NCBI GenBank assembly: GCA_039969155.1
Contig: JBDVOJ010000067.1
Location: forward strand, 1-64,000
Source of the DNA: GCA-002733465 sp039969155
GTDB lineage: Bacteria; Pseudomonadota; Gammaproteobacteria; Enterobacterales; Kangiellaceae
Direction of reading: 5' to 3'
DNA length: 64,000 nt
In this document: piece after piece, positions 35,552-44,743 of the stretch
Layout of the letters: each line of letters starts with the position of its first letter
Position numbering within the stretch: position 1 is the stretch's first letter
Made by a program: the position numbers and the translations under genes
The notes under the pieces: generated by a model
Told to the model about the DNA's origin: nothing
What the model saw: the letters and a program-made list of their open reading frames with translations, nothing else
Database searches by the model: none

Positions 35552-35557
35552 GCTATT

Positions 35558-36718
35558 TTAAAACGCCGACCATCTAATCCCAAGACTGGCACTACTTTTC
35601 TCGTGAGTATAAAACGGGTCTGAATTCGAGAAATTCGAATGCTCTAGTTCAACATAGACAGCTAAATTAGTGTCAAATAGAGTAGCCAAAATCCATTCAT
35701 ACCCCAGCATCGCTGTTACACCTTGTTTCTCGCTGGCGTCATCTTCCAGAGTTTCTGGATTAATTTCAATTTGGTTAACCAGTGAAAATTTCGAATATTT
35801 GACTCTTGCTCTAAGGTATTGATAATCACTAATACGATGAATTGCAGACATCGCAAGGTAACCACTTGTAGCGTTATAGTATCCTGTTACTGTGTCTCGC
35901 CGTTCTTCGTAATTGTAGGTATAACGCCAGCGCACATCATTGTTAGGTCTATAAATATAGCCCATATTTAGAGTCGCATAGTTATACAGCAAATCAGTAC
36001 CAACAATTTGATTACCGTCTTCGAGATCCCTGCCGCGACGGTCAACATATTCCCTTTGTTTAAAAGAACCATTCATAAAGAAACGTCCTAAATCTGATGC
36101 TTTGTACTCTAGTCCCGCAGTAAATTTTTGATGACTATAATCTAGGTTACTCAGTCCAGGAATATCTAACTGTTCATAAGCCTTGTCCCGCTGCTCGTAG
36201 GACGCCCCATACTCAAAAATACTATTTTGAATATAGATAAGCTCTGCAAAATAGTTTTGTTGATCAGAATCATAACGATCGGCAATAGATTGTCCGGCAT
36301 AGGTTCCAACCAATCCTGTACGTTTACTAACAAAGGTCTTATCATTGAATCGGTAGCCTGCCGAAACTTTATACTTAAATTTTGCTCCACTCAGTTTAAA
36401 ACGATCCCTTAATGTTAATTTAGCATTTCCATAGAATCGGTCTGCCCGAGGGTCATCGTCATAAAGAGTCTTCGTAACTCTGGCATGAACGTAGAGCTTT
36501 TTAAACAGTTGGGTTCTAAGTTTGAAGTCACCTTTAATAAAATTGACAGCCTCTTCTGGCTTAAAGGTCTCAGAGAGTTTGTGTGGGTTGTCATCGGCAC
36601 CGTAGGTAATAGTCGCATTGACAGCGTTATTATCCGTTGCTAAGCCTTCAAAAGGACAAAGTATCGATATACAAACCATAGAAACCGTGGCTAGTCTAAA
36701 AAGAAGCCTAATGCTCAT
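35558..36718 (-). CDS. Outer-membrane beta-barrel protein
   Basis: The protein has 386 residues with a signal peptide (about 1-27, FEGLATDN). The mature part is a succession of alternating amphipathic strands with aromatic girdles (for example FKYKVSAGYRFNDKTF, LNMGYIYRPNNDVRWRYTYNYEERR). It ends SLGIRWSAF, with the C-terminal Phe expected of a barrel. No known porin family is recognised. It is the last gene of a three-gene unit with a TPR protein and a transglutaminase/ATP-grasp membrane fusion, 69 bp downstream of the TPR gene. It is therefore likely to serve as the outer-membrane part of that envelope system. Confidence 0.75.
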   Translation of the reverse strand: MSIRLLFRLATVSMVCISILCPFEGLATDNNAVNATITYGADDNPHKLSETFKPEEAVNFIKGDFKLRTQLFKKLYVHARVTKTLYDDDPRADRFYGNAKLTLRDRFKLSGAKFKYKVSAGYRFNDKTFVSKRTGLVGTYAGQSIADRYDSDQQNYFAELIYIQNSIFEYGASYEQRDKAYEQLDIPGLSNLDYSHQKFTAGLEYKASDLGRFFMNGSFKQREYVDRRGRDLEDGNQIVGTDLLYNYATLNMGYIYRPNNDVRWRYTYNYEERRDTVTGYYNATSGYLAMSAIHRISDYQYLRARVKYSKFSLVNQIEINPETLEDDASEKQGVTAMLGYEWILATLFDTNLAVYVELEHSNFSNSDPFYTHEKSSASLGIRWSAF

Positions 36719-36787
36719 ACAACCTATTACCTTTTGCTGTTTCCATGATATTTACCACCCAATTTTCTGTTTAAGCCTGTAAGTTAC

Positions 36788-38776
36788 TCAACCGTACTCA
36801 ATTTCATTGGCCTTAGCGTACTCAATTGCCGGTTGGAACCCAGCATCCAGTTTAAACAGTAATTGTAGCTGCTCTTTGCAGCTCACTGATTGACCGGTTT
36901 CACAAAATACGCGCGCATACAGCAATCTCGCTTTCTTAGAGCCAGATCTCCGGGCCAAATATTCTTCCAACAGCTCCTTCGCGAGCCCTGTTTCACCTTG
37001 ATTAAGATATTGGCTTGCTACTCGATACTGCACATCTGAATATTCTGGATGAGCGGCAAGAATCCTTTTAAATAATTCTATTGACTGATTATGGGCACCA
37101 ATTTGTAAATTATAGTCAGCTAATCGGTAGATCGCTCGCAAATAATTGGGTTTTGACTCTATCAGTATAGACAACGCTTTGATAGCTTCGGATCGACGCT
37201 GTAACTGCCATAAAAGCTTAGCTTTGTGCAACTGCAGCTTTTTATCGTTATTAAGAGACAATGCTTTGTCAATTATGGCAATAGCCTGTTGATCATCTCC
37301 TGCCTTTGCCGCAGTCTCGCTTTGGCGATAATAAATGCTCCAATCGTTATTAATTGATTCGACCACTGACTGGTAAGCTAACAAAGACTCAGAGAATTGT
37401 TTTGACTTAGAGTAATTATCAGCGAGTACCAATCTAGCCGTATAATAGAGTATCGATTCTGGCAATATTTTATCTAGATAAACCTTTGCTGACTTTCGTT
37501 TGTTTAATTCTGAATAGGCTAGGGCGATCAACAAATATTCAAGTTCGTTATTTCGATTGCTTTTTAGTAAGGTTTTAAATTGGTCAATGCTAGATCTATA
37601 ATCGCCTGCAAGATAGGCCTTAAACGCGGATATTTTAGTTCGATTACGGTTTCTCTCTGCGTATTTAGCTGCAACAACTAATTGCTTGTTAGCATTCACT
37701 GGTTTGTCAATTTGTGAGTAACAAAAAGCCAACCACAGTCGAATATTAAATCGATTTCTCGCGAGTTTTCTTGCTTGCTTTAATTGCTCAACCGCAGATT
37801 GGTAATCCGTAGTTTTAATCAGGTAAAAACTGAACTGCAGCCTTAAGTCTAAGTTCTTACTATCTAAAGAAATAGCTTTAACAAAACTATCTTTGATGAG
37901 TGCGTGCTCTTCGAAAACTGCTGCTCTTGCACTTGCAAGTTGGCCCCATGTTTTTGCATGACTAGGTCTGTACTCAATAGATTTTAAGAAATAAGCTTGA
38001 GACGCATTGTATTGCTGTTGCTGAACCAAAGAGCGGGCAAGCGCAGCATAAGCCTTTGCTTTTTTGCTGCTGCTCATTAGGTCAACTTGTTGTCGTAAAA
38101 TAAGTTCTGCCTTTTTTGGCTGATTGCTTGCTAAGTAAAGATACGCTAGATTAATAATGCCCGCTTGATGACGTGGTTGATAGATAAGTAATTCTTCATA
38201 AGAGTCGATTGCTCGCGGCATGGATAATTTGCTTTCTACGAGAGCTTTTGAAAACTGTAACCCTAAGGATAACCTTTGAGTTAATGAAAGCTTACCTAAT
38301 ATTGACAACGCTTCTGGTAAGTGCTTTTGCTTAATCATTAGCTTTATGGCTAAAACCAAGACTGACTTCTTCTCAATCTCCGAAAGCTCTTTAGTAATAG
38401 GCAAACTGTCGATTTGTGAAAGTGATAGGCTGGTATCTAAAAGTTCGACCCTCAATAACCGAGCTAAACGATTGGTTTCCTCGCTATTAACTAACGCTAG
38501 CATTGAAGTACTATCAGTCTCATGAACTTCATTCTCTGAAGATTCGATGGTAACTGTTACACTTTGGTCTCCAAGCAAAGAGAGTTGTCGCTCAAAATAC
38601 CAGCCAAGAGTTAACAGTGCGATAAGACCAACTGAAATCGAAATACCATTACCGAGTTTAATATTTGGCTGATTTAAATCATCTTGACTGTATCTAGCTT
38701 CACCTTTTTTCGCCTGATTATCGTTTGCTTGAGGCTGTTGAATACTTTTTTTATTTTCAAGATTTAGAGAGTTCAT
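36788..38776 (-). CDS. Membrane-anchored TPR-repeat protein
   Basis: The protein has 662 residues from the ATG at 38776 (GAGGA about 8 nt upstream), which overlaps the end of the preceding gene by 20 bp. One transmembrane helix lies near residues 43-60 (ISISVGLIALLTLGWYF). The large C-terminal part is periplasmic and consists of about fifteen tetratricopeptide-like repeats, for example HQAGIINLAYLYLASNQPKKAELIL and WGQLASARAAVFEEHALIKD. Such proteins organise multi-protein complexes. The translational overlap with the ATP-grasp fusion gene and the barrel gene downstream suggests it links inner- and outer-membrane parts. No enzymatic motif is present. Confidence 0.8.
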   Translation of the reverse strand: MNSLNLENKKSIQQPQANDNQAKKGEARYSQDDLNQPNIKLGNGISISVGLIALLTLGWYFERQLSLLGDQSVTVTIESSENEVHETDSTSMLALVNSEETNRLARLLRVELLDTSLSLSQIDSLPITKELSEIEKKSVLVLAIKLMIKQKHLPEALSILGKLSLTQRLSLGLQFSKALVESKLSMPRAIDSYEELLIYQPRHQAGIINLAYLYLASNQPKKAELILRQQVDLMSSSKKAKAYAALARSLVQQQQYNASQAYFLKSIEYRPSHAKTWGQLASARAAVFEEHALIKDSFVKAISLDSKNLDLRLQFSFYLIKTTDYQSAVEQLKQARKLARNRFNIRLWLAFCYSQIDKPVNANKQLVVAAKYAERNRNRTKISAFKAYLAGDYRSSIDQFKTLLKSNRNNELEYLLIALAYSELNKRKSAKVYLDKILPESILYYTARLVLADNYSKSKQFSESLLAYQSVVESINNDWSIYYRQSETAAKAGDDQQAIAIIDKALSLNNDKKLQLHKAKLLWQLQRRSEAIKALSILIESKPNYLRAIYRLADYNLQIGAHNQSIELFKRILAAHPEYSDVQYRVASQYLNQGETGLAKELLEEYLARRSGSKKARLLYARVFCETGQSVSCKEQLQLLFKLDAGFQPAIEYAKANEIEYG

Positions 38777-41210
38777 TATAGAATCCTCGCTCTTGAATAT
38801 TTTGAATCTCAATTCCAGGACGCCCATTCACTTCTAAGACTAAAGGGCCTCTTGTTCTATCTATACAAATGTCGACACCGATGTAACCGAGCGGGATCGC
38901 TTTAAAACAACTTTCAGATATCGCCTTAATTTCTGACCAAAAATCTATTTCAATACCTATTAATTTTTCACCACTGTCTGGATGCTTGGTCATGTTTTTC
39001 TTGTTATGTTTTGCACTGATCGTTCGCCCTGTTTCAATGTCAATCCCTATACCTATGGCTCCCTGGTGAAGATTTGCCTTTCCATTAGAGTGTTTAGTTG
39101 GCATGCGTAGCATTGCGCTCACTATCTTTCCATTAGAAAGAATTACTCGAATATCAGACAATCCATAAGGAGCCAATACCTGAAGAGATTGATGTTGTTC
39201 TATTAGTGGCTCAAAATAAGCGACGTCCTGATCGCCGCTTTGTGAAAAGCAACCTGAAATTATTTCACTGCAATGTTGTTTAATTGCCAGCACAGAATAA
39301 GATTTATTACCTGCACCTATAAACTCTCCATTCTGAAAGCCCTTGACAATCAAAATCCCATTACCCTGTGAACCTTTATTTGGTTTAAGAGCAAACCCTT
39401 TATCACTAAAGATAACCTCAGGTAATTGATTGATTTGGGTCAGGCTTTCAATACTAAAAAGTGTTTCTGGAATTGGGATAGCCACTTTTGAGAGAGCAGC
39501 TTTGCTAGCAAGTTTGTCTGCGGCAAGGTCGAGCAACTCCTTAGTATTACGTTGGTAAACAAAATCACGATTACGGCTATTTATTCCAACTACAGGGAAA
39601 GCTTGATTAGATAGAATTTCCTTAAAACGAATTAACTCACTAAGCTTAATTCCCGTCCACTTACCTAGATATATTTGTCCTGCTAAGACTAATAAAAATG
39701 TTTCTGGGTAGAAAGAAAACACTCCCTGTAATACAAAAGAATTTAACAGCCAATAACAACCGATTATAGAAGCGATGGTCCCAGATGCTCGTTTGCTTAA
39801 TTCAACCCAATCGCCATCTTCTGAAATACTATGAATTCGTTCGGCTACAAAACTAATAATGATTACTGGGAATAAACTAAGCATGCCAAATTCCAATCGA
39901 CTTCCAGCACCTAAAATCATTAAACCAACAACAAACACCATGGTATTAATAGTAATAATAGCCGCGAGTCTAGGAACTTTAAGTAGTTGCATCTTTTTTA
40001 GAAAATGGTGCGCAATAAAACTAATTACTAGAATAATCACAAACCCCACAATGCCTTTTAGCAATCCCATAAAAATGCAGGCCGCGGCGATCAGCATTGG
40101 AAGAAAAATGCCAAATGTTTTGACGCCAATAACGTTTCTCAAAATTGTTATTAACAAAGTACAAATGGGGAATAACAAGAACAACCCAATGGTAATCGGC
40201 TTAAGTCCCATCGATAATAAAATTCCAGTGATATCAACTGAGCGACGATTAGGTTCATTAACGCTAGGATTATTGCTTTGTTGATGAAGATAAACCGCCG
40301 GTGCAACTAATTTTTCAGACGAAGAAAATAGATAGTTAAAATTAATATCACGAGAGTGTCTAAATAAACTTTCATCGCCTCTATAAAGCTCCAAAAAGTT
40401 TTGAGGCAGTGTGGCAAAATGACCATTAGTTGGACCAAAAGGAACCCACTGATTCTCGATAAAGACTTCCAACCACTGATGGGATGTTTTTTTATCAACG
40501 CCGTTTAAAATCACCCCACCAATTAACCTCGCCGGTAAGTTATTATACCTAGCTAGAGCAATAAATAATCGACTCTTTCCATTGCAGCTAGCCGTTTTTA
40601 ATCGAAGAGCAGTGAGAGCGTCAGTTACCCCTTTAAAAGGCGCACCTTTAATATCTTGATAAGTGTAATTAAAAATTGCTCTTAAAACATCATACATATT
40701 TGAATCATCAACTGGCTTGATTAATTTCCACAGGGCTTTGATTTCAGGATGGTTCACTTGAATCGCGTCGCTCGAGCCCAAATAAGGCATTAATTCATCA
40801 GGGTATTGTGACGGTATAGAAATCTCTGGGCTGATCTGAAATTGTAACGATTGAGATACAATTGAAAACCGATAGGCTACCTGTTGACTAGGTGAAAGCC
40901 CACTCCAATTAACCGTTCGCCCTTTTGCCCCATCGGTGACAATAACCTCATGACCATTTTTAATAATTTGTTCTTCGAGTATTGTTTGGCGGTCATTTGA
41001 TTCAGGGATATAAGTGGTGATACTGACCTCTTCATCGCTCTGGTAATCGATTGACAAAGAAAATTGATAGTTCAGTATTGGTTTTAGCTGCTGATAAAAG
41101 CGCTCAGTTGATTCAAAATTGATAGCAAAAGCGATTAAGAAGGCTAAAACTAAAAACCAAGTGAAGTGATTGGTTAATCTATTTAGCATTTTTTGGGCGA
41201 GGTTTAACAT
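38757..41210 (-). CDS. Transglutaminase-like / 7TM / RimK-type ATP-grasp fusion protein
   Basis: The protein has 817 residues. After an N-terminal transmembrane helix (about 15-32) comes a periplasmic transglutaminase-like domain (about 160-275). Cys209 (KTASCNGKS) and His244 (TSHQWLEVF) are kept, but the usual Asp of the FDPT-like motif is Gly259 (VPFGPTNG), so it is probably inactive. About seven transmembrane helices follow (about 330-520). The C-terminus (about 545-817) is an alpha-L-glutamate-ligase-like ATP-grasp domain ending in VLEVNGRPGIEIQN. In many gammaproteobacteria these are two separate neighbouring genes. It probably ligates an amino acid to a peptide or protein at the inner membrane; the target is unknown. 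Confidence 0.85.
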   Translation of the reverse strand: MLNLAQKMLNRLTNHFTWFLVLAFLIAFAINFESTERFYQQLKPILNYQFSLSIDYQSDEEVSITTYIPESNDRQTILEEQIIKNGHEVIVTDGAKGRTVNWSGLSPSQQVAYRFSIVSQSLQFQISPEISIPSQYPDELMPYLGSSDAIQVNHPEIKALWKLIKPVDDSNMYDVLRAIFNYTYQDIKGAPFKGVTDALTALRLKTASCNGKSRLFIALARYNNLPARLIGGVILNGVDKKTSHQWLEVFIENQWVPFGPTNGHFATLPQNFLELYRGDESLFRHSRDINFNYLFSSSEKLVAPAVYLHQQSNNPSVNEPNRRSVDITGILLSMGLKPITIGLFLLFPICTLLITILRNVIGVKTFGIFLPMLIAAACIFMGLLKGIVGFVIILVISFIAHHFLKKMQLLKVPRLAAIITINTMVFVVGLMILGAGSRLEFGMLSLFPVIIISFVAERIHSISEDGDWVELSKRASGTIASIIGCYWLLNSFVLQGVFSFYPETFLLVLAGQIYLGKWTGIKLSELIRFKEILSNQAFPVVGINSRNRDFVYQRNTKELLDLAADKLASKAALSKVAIPIPETLFSIESLTQINQLPEVIFSDKGFALKPNKGSQGNGILIVKGFQNGEFIGAGNKSYSVLAIKQHCSEIISGCFSQSGDQDVAYFEPLIEQHQSLQVLAPYGLSDIRVILSNGKIVSAMLRMPTKHSNGKANLHQGAIGIGIDIETGRTISAKHNKKNMTKHPDSGEKLIGIEIDFWSEIKAISESCFKAIPLGYIGVDICIDRTRGPLVLEVNGRPGIEIQNIQERGFYNELSKS

Positions 41211-41466
41211 CGTTGTTAGTTAAGCGTTAGATTATTCAACTGTTGTTCGACAAACTCTCATGGCTGTGCCTCAGAGTGTATCTTAATAGTGAATAAAGTA
41301 TAGTCGATAACGTCTGTAGTAAACGAGACTTTAGCTAGAACTAATCGGCGTGTTGTGCGATGTTTAACAGTTCCCCTATTAAATCCGTATAACAAGCGCC
41401 TAATATAAGCATTAAGAGTTTGCTCATAAACCTCTTAGGTCGTCTATCTTCTATCACCCGATATGA

Positions 41467-42309
41467 TCAGTCCCTTAATAACAATTGCGGATCTAACCGA
41501 GTATTGTACCAATTGAGCCTCCAGTCCAGATGGGGTCCAGTTGCTCGGCCGGTCGCGCCGAGCCCGCCAATTAACTCGCCTTGTTTGAGCTCTTGGCCCA
41601 CTTTCTCATTTAATGAATCTAGGTGAATGTAAGTGGTTGAGATGCCATAGCCGTGATCGATAATCACGCTCCCCCCCGAATAAAACAGATCTTTCTCTGC
41701 TAATGTAACCACCCCATCAGCCGGCGCTACAACAGGAGTACCCACCTTGTTTGCGATATCTAAACCAAAATGAGGCCGCTTAGGCTCTCCATTGAGCACT
41801 CGCTGACTGCCGTAAACTCCTGAAATACGCCCTTCAGCAGGTTTAATAAATTGCATCATGAAGGCTGTTTGAAAGCTGGTACTTTGGCGAGCTTTTCGAA
41901 CTAAAGCGCCCTCTTTTTTGATTCGAGCAAGTGTTTCGGGTGATGTCGGGTTGACTTTACTCGGCGGTAAGCCATCTACACGCTCAATTTTCCATTCTCG
42001 TTTGGCAATTGCCAGTGAAAAAAACTCAGTACCTGATGAGCTTTTTACTTCTAGTTGAACCTCTAAGTCGCTTTCTCGTCCCACTCCAAAAACAAACTCG
42101 CCTGTTTCAGTGAGCGCCAGCTTTTTACCTTTGAAGTAAACATCGCCATCGACCAACATTCGGCCGACAATAAGACTTCCTTGTTGAGGATTTTCCGTGA
42201 AAATTTGCAATAGCGGCTGTTTGGCCTGCGAGCAACAGCTCACGGAATAGATGCAGATAACTAAGAAACATCGAATCAGTGAATTTAAGAATTGGCAAAC
42301 AGTTGTCAT
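41467..42309 (-). CDS. M23-family peptidase-like protein, periplasmic
   Basis: The protein has 280 residues with a signal peptide (about 1-29). The LytM/M23 domain (about 160-275) has HFGLDIA (zinc ligands His and Asp), GVVTLAEKDLFYSGGSVIIDHG and the terminal motif TGPHLDWRL. The usual HxH is HLD here, so the third zinc ligand His is replaced by Asp. I have seen this variant in proteobacterial relatives, so it may be a subfamily trait rather than decay. If active it would cut peptidoglycan cross-links; if not, it may activate an amidase. It is a single gene, next to the envelope module but with no overlap. Confidence 0.85.
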   Translation of the reverse strand: MTTVCQFLNSLIRCFLVICIYSVSCCSQAKQPLLQIFTENPQQGSLIVGRMLVDGDVYFKGKKLALTETGEFVFGVGRESDLEVQLEVKSSSGTEFFSLAIAKREWKIERVDGLPPSKVNPTSPETLARIKKEGALVRKARQSTSFQTAFMMQFIKPAEGRISGVYGSQRVLNGEPKRPHFGLDIANKVGTPVVAPADGVVTLAEKDLFYSGGSVIIDHGYGISTTYIHLDSLNEKVGQELKQGELIGGLGATGRATGPHLDWRLNWYNTRLDPQLLLRD

Positions 42310-42470
42310 GCTCTCATCATTCCTTGTGTCATTTTATTAACTGGATTGAAGCCATTGGGCAAAATTAGCTTGGCGATAAACCCTAATCCAAGCTAATACG
42401 CTATTTTGCCAGTTTTTAGCCTATTCAACTGAGAGCCAATTCAAACAAATTGGATTCGAGCTAAACCTTC

Positions 42471-42666
42471 AAGTCGGCTGAAGGTTGTGGTGAGCCAAGC
42501 CCAACTGCAAAGTTGAAGTATTGCTCAAGCTAAATACAACTCATAACAATGGAACACTTCGACTCCGCTCAGTGAGCTTTTTATTTCTAAGTCAAGATCC
42601 CATCTTAAACACTAAGCCGGCTGAGGGTTGTGGTTAGCGAAGTCCAACTACAGAGTTGAAGTCTTA
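42471..42666. repeat. CACTTCGACTCCGCTCAGTG-family repeats in gap 42310-42680
   Basis: Blocks AAGTCGGCTGAAGGTTGTGG (42471) and AAGCCGGCTGAGGGTTGTGG (42613), each followed by a GTTGAAGT end, flank ACACTTCGACTCCGCTCAGT near 42554. No gene is seen in this gap. Confidence 0.85.
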
Positions 42667-42680
42667 ACCAACTATAATCC

Positions 42681-44099
42681 CTACGCTTGCGCTTCTCTTT
42701 GTTGAATAAACTCTAATGCTCTATCAATTCTAGCCAAGGCTCTCTCTTTTCCAACCCATAATAAAGTAAGGTCTATAGCTGGTGACATTCCGCCTCCTGT
42801 TGCTGCGACTCTTAGCGGCATACCCACTTTACCCATACCTATTTCTAACTCTTCTGCCGTTTGATTAACCACTTGTTGGATGGCGTCTGCTTGCCACTCG
42901 GCTAGTCCAGCTAATTTCTCTCGGATTAATTGCAGAGCTGGTTTTGCCACCGGGCGTAGGTGTTTTTTGGCGGCCTTTTCTTCAAAAGCTTCAAACTCAG
43001 TATAGTAAGGTTTTATTGCAGTAACTAGTTCAACCAGAGTTTGTGAGCGCTCTGAGAATTCAGGGATTAAATCACCAATTTGCGGGCCATTCGCTAAGTC
43101 AACCGATTGTTGATCGAGGTGCCATTGAAGATGAGGTAATAACTCGTTGATTGGCGTTGATTTTATATACTGCTGGTTTAGCCATTTTAATTTGTCAGTA
43201 TTAAACGCCGATGGGGCTTTGTTGATATTGTTAATATCGAATAACGATTTCATCTCTTCAATGGAAAACACTTCTTGATCGCCATGGGACCAGCCTAATC
43301 TAACCAGATAGTTAAGCACAGCGTGCGGTAAATAACCGTCATCTCTATATTGCATAATACCAACTGCGCCATGTCGTTTTGATAGCTTTTTACCGTCATC
43401 ACCCAAAATCATAGGCACATGAGCAAATTCTGGGCATTGTGCACCAAGTGCTTTAAAAATATTGATTTGACGCGGTGTATTATTTAGGTGATCGTCGCCT
43501 CGAAGCACCTGAGTAATCCCCATATCCATATCGTCGATGACCACAGTAAAGTTGTAAGTCGGGGAGCCATCAGTTCGTGCGATGATTAAATCATCGAGCT
43601 CTTGGTTACTGTAAGTCTCTTCACCTTTAACTGCATCAGTAAAGGTAACAGCGCCGTCTCGCGGGTTTTTAAAGCGGATCACGTGGTCTTGGTTTAAATC
43701 CACATCAGATGCTGCAAGATCGCGACATTTGCCATCATATCTCGGCTTTTGCTTACTATTCATTTGATCTTCGCGCAACTCATCCAATCTTTCACGAGAA
43801 CAAAAGCAAGGATAAGCATGACCCTGCTCAGCTAACTGTTGGATTGCTTGTTTATAGCGGTCAAAACGGTGGGTTTGATAAATCGGACCTTCATCCCAGT
43901 CCAGCTCTAACCACTTCATTCCATCTAGAATCGCTTGCACTGCTTCAGGTGTTGACCGTTCTATATCGGTATCTTCAATTCTAAGCACAAATTGGCCGTC
44001 ATTAGCCCTGGCATGCAACCAGCTATATAGTGCGGTACGTGCACCGCCTATATGTAAATAACCGGTAGGTGAAGGTGCAAAACGTGTTTTTACAGACAT
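42681..44099 (-). CDS. gltX: Glutamyl-tRNA synthetase
   Basis: The protein has 472 residues, normal for bacterial GltX. The HIGH signature is YLHIGGARTALYSW at the N-terminus (class I catalytic fold), and the KMSKS loop is KLSKRHGAVG. The C-terminal helical anticodon-binding domain follows. A Cys/His-containing insertion, YPCFCSRERLDELR ... YDGKCRD, resembles the zinc-binding region of this enzyme. It charges tRNA-Glu with glutamate in the cytoplasm. Divergent from tRNA-Val. It is an essential housekeeping gene and a useful phylogenetic marker for this window. Confidence 0.98.
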   Translation of the reverse strand: MSVKTRFAPSPTGYLHIGGARTALYSWLHARANDGQFVLRIEDTDIERSTPEAVQAILDGMKWLELDWDEGPIYQTHRFDRYKQAIQQLAEQGHAYPCFCSRERLDELREDQMNSKQKPRYDGKCRDLAASDVDLNQDHVIRFKNPRDGAVTFTDAVKGEETYSNQELDDLIIARTDGSPTYNFTVVIDDMDMGITQVLRGDDHLNNTPRQINIFKALGAQCPEFAHVPMILGDDGKKLSKRHGAVGIMQYRDDGYLPHAVLNYLVRLGWSHGDQEVFSIEEMKSLFDINNINKAPSAFNTDKLKWLNQQYIKSTPINELLPHLQWHLDQQSVDLANGPQIGDLIPEFSERSQTLVELVTAIKPYYTEFEAFEEKAAKKHLRPVAKPALQLIREKLAGLAEWQADAIQQVVNQTAEELEIGMGKVGMPLRVAATGGGMSPAIDLTLLWVGKERALARIDRALEFIQQREAQA

Positions 44100-44181
44100 T
44101 AGGATTTCGCTTGTAGGTTGTTGTCAAAATTCGAGCGCTATTCTATCAAATCAAACCAAGAAAAAATAATTAAATTAGGGG

Positions 44182-44210
44182 TTGACCGAGTTAAAAATTC
44201 TCTCTAGAAT
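44182..44210 (+). promoter_or_regulatory. Sigma-70 promoter of tRNA-Val
   Basis: TTGACC (44182-44187), 17-bp spacer, TAGAAT (44205-44210), then a GCGC-containing discriminator typical of stable-RNA promoters. It ends 45 bp before the tRNA. Confidence 0.8.
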
Positions 44211-44255
44211 GCGCACCTCTTGAGAGAGACAGCAATCATCCTTTCAAGTACTCGT

Positions 44256-44331
44256 GGGACTTTAGCTCAGTTGGGAGAGCATCGCCCTTACAAGGCGAGG
44301 GTCAGTGGTTCGAGCCCACTAAGTCCCACCA
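44256..44331 (+). tRNA. tRNA-Val (anticodon TAC)
   Basis: It is 76 nt with encoded CCA. Acceptor GGGACTT/AAGTCCC, D arm GCTC..GAGC, anticodon stem TCGCC/GGCGA with loop CTTACAA, and T arm GTGGTTCGAGCCCAC are all paired. Confidence 0.97.
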
Positions 44332-44337
44332 TGTTTA

Positions 44338-44368
44338 GAAAAAGCCTGCATTTATGCGGGCTTTTTTG
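44338..44368 (+). terminator. Rho-independent terminator after tRNA-Val
   Basis: AAAGCCTGCAT, loop TT, ATGCGGGCTTTTTT: an 11-bp stem with one wobble pair followed by a T-run, starting 7 nt after the tRNA. Confidence 0.9.
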
Positions 44369-44390
44369 TGCCTGTTGGAAAATCAAGCAA

Positions 44391-44462
44391 ATTCAAATTC
44401 AAATTCAAATTCAAAAGACTATTCACCACGGAGGCACGGAGAACACGGAGAACACGGAGAAA
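44391..44462. repeat. Hexamer repeat and CACGGAG-type repeat
   Basis: Four ATTCAA units (44391-44414) are followed by a CACCACGGAGGCACGGAG-type block with repeated AACACGGAG. Related short forms lie near 35320 and 44605. Confidence 0.85.
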
Positions 44463-44490
44463 AGACTGAAAGGCAAATTCTTTGTGTGTT

Positions 44491-44586
44491 AGTCCCCTCT
44501 CCAGCGGGAGAAGGGATCTTTTGACATTTTAAGCTTTGCTGTAACCTTTCGGCTACCTGACGTTCTGAAGGGCGACCTACAAAATA
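44491..44586. repeat. Dispersed repeat of the GTCCCCTCT family
   Basis: It starts AGTCCCCTCTCCAGCGGGAG and ends CTGAAGGGCGACCTACAAAA, the same ends as 35188-35302 but with an unrelated middle. Confidence 0.85.
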
Positions 44587-44701
44587 AATCAGACAAAAGA
44601 TCAATCACCACAGAGAACACGGAGGAAAAACACTAAATTTACTCTTGCCATTAATTACCTATTCAAGAAAATATGTAAATTCTTAAATTTTCCAACCGCA
44701 A

Positions 44702-44736
44702 GCAACTAGCAACTAGCAACTAGCAACTAGCAACTA
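44702..44736. repeat. Heptamer tandem repeat GCAACTA x5
   Basis: Five GCAACTA units next to the GNAT gene end. The complement of the related heptamer forms part of the array at 29056-29153, and single CTAGCAACT copies occur around the ParDE module. Confidence 0.9.
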
Positions 44737-44743
44737 ATAATTA

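Noticed and set aside
30806..38776. A Pga-type exopolysaccharide operon joining the glycosyltransferase with the TPR and barrel genes
   Set aside because: The genes are on different strands and separated by a TonB receptor, a tRNA and repeats. No PgaB deacetylase is present, and the TPR gene is translationally coupled to the ATP-grasp fusion instead.
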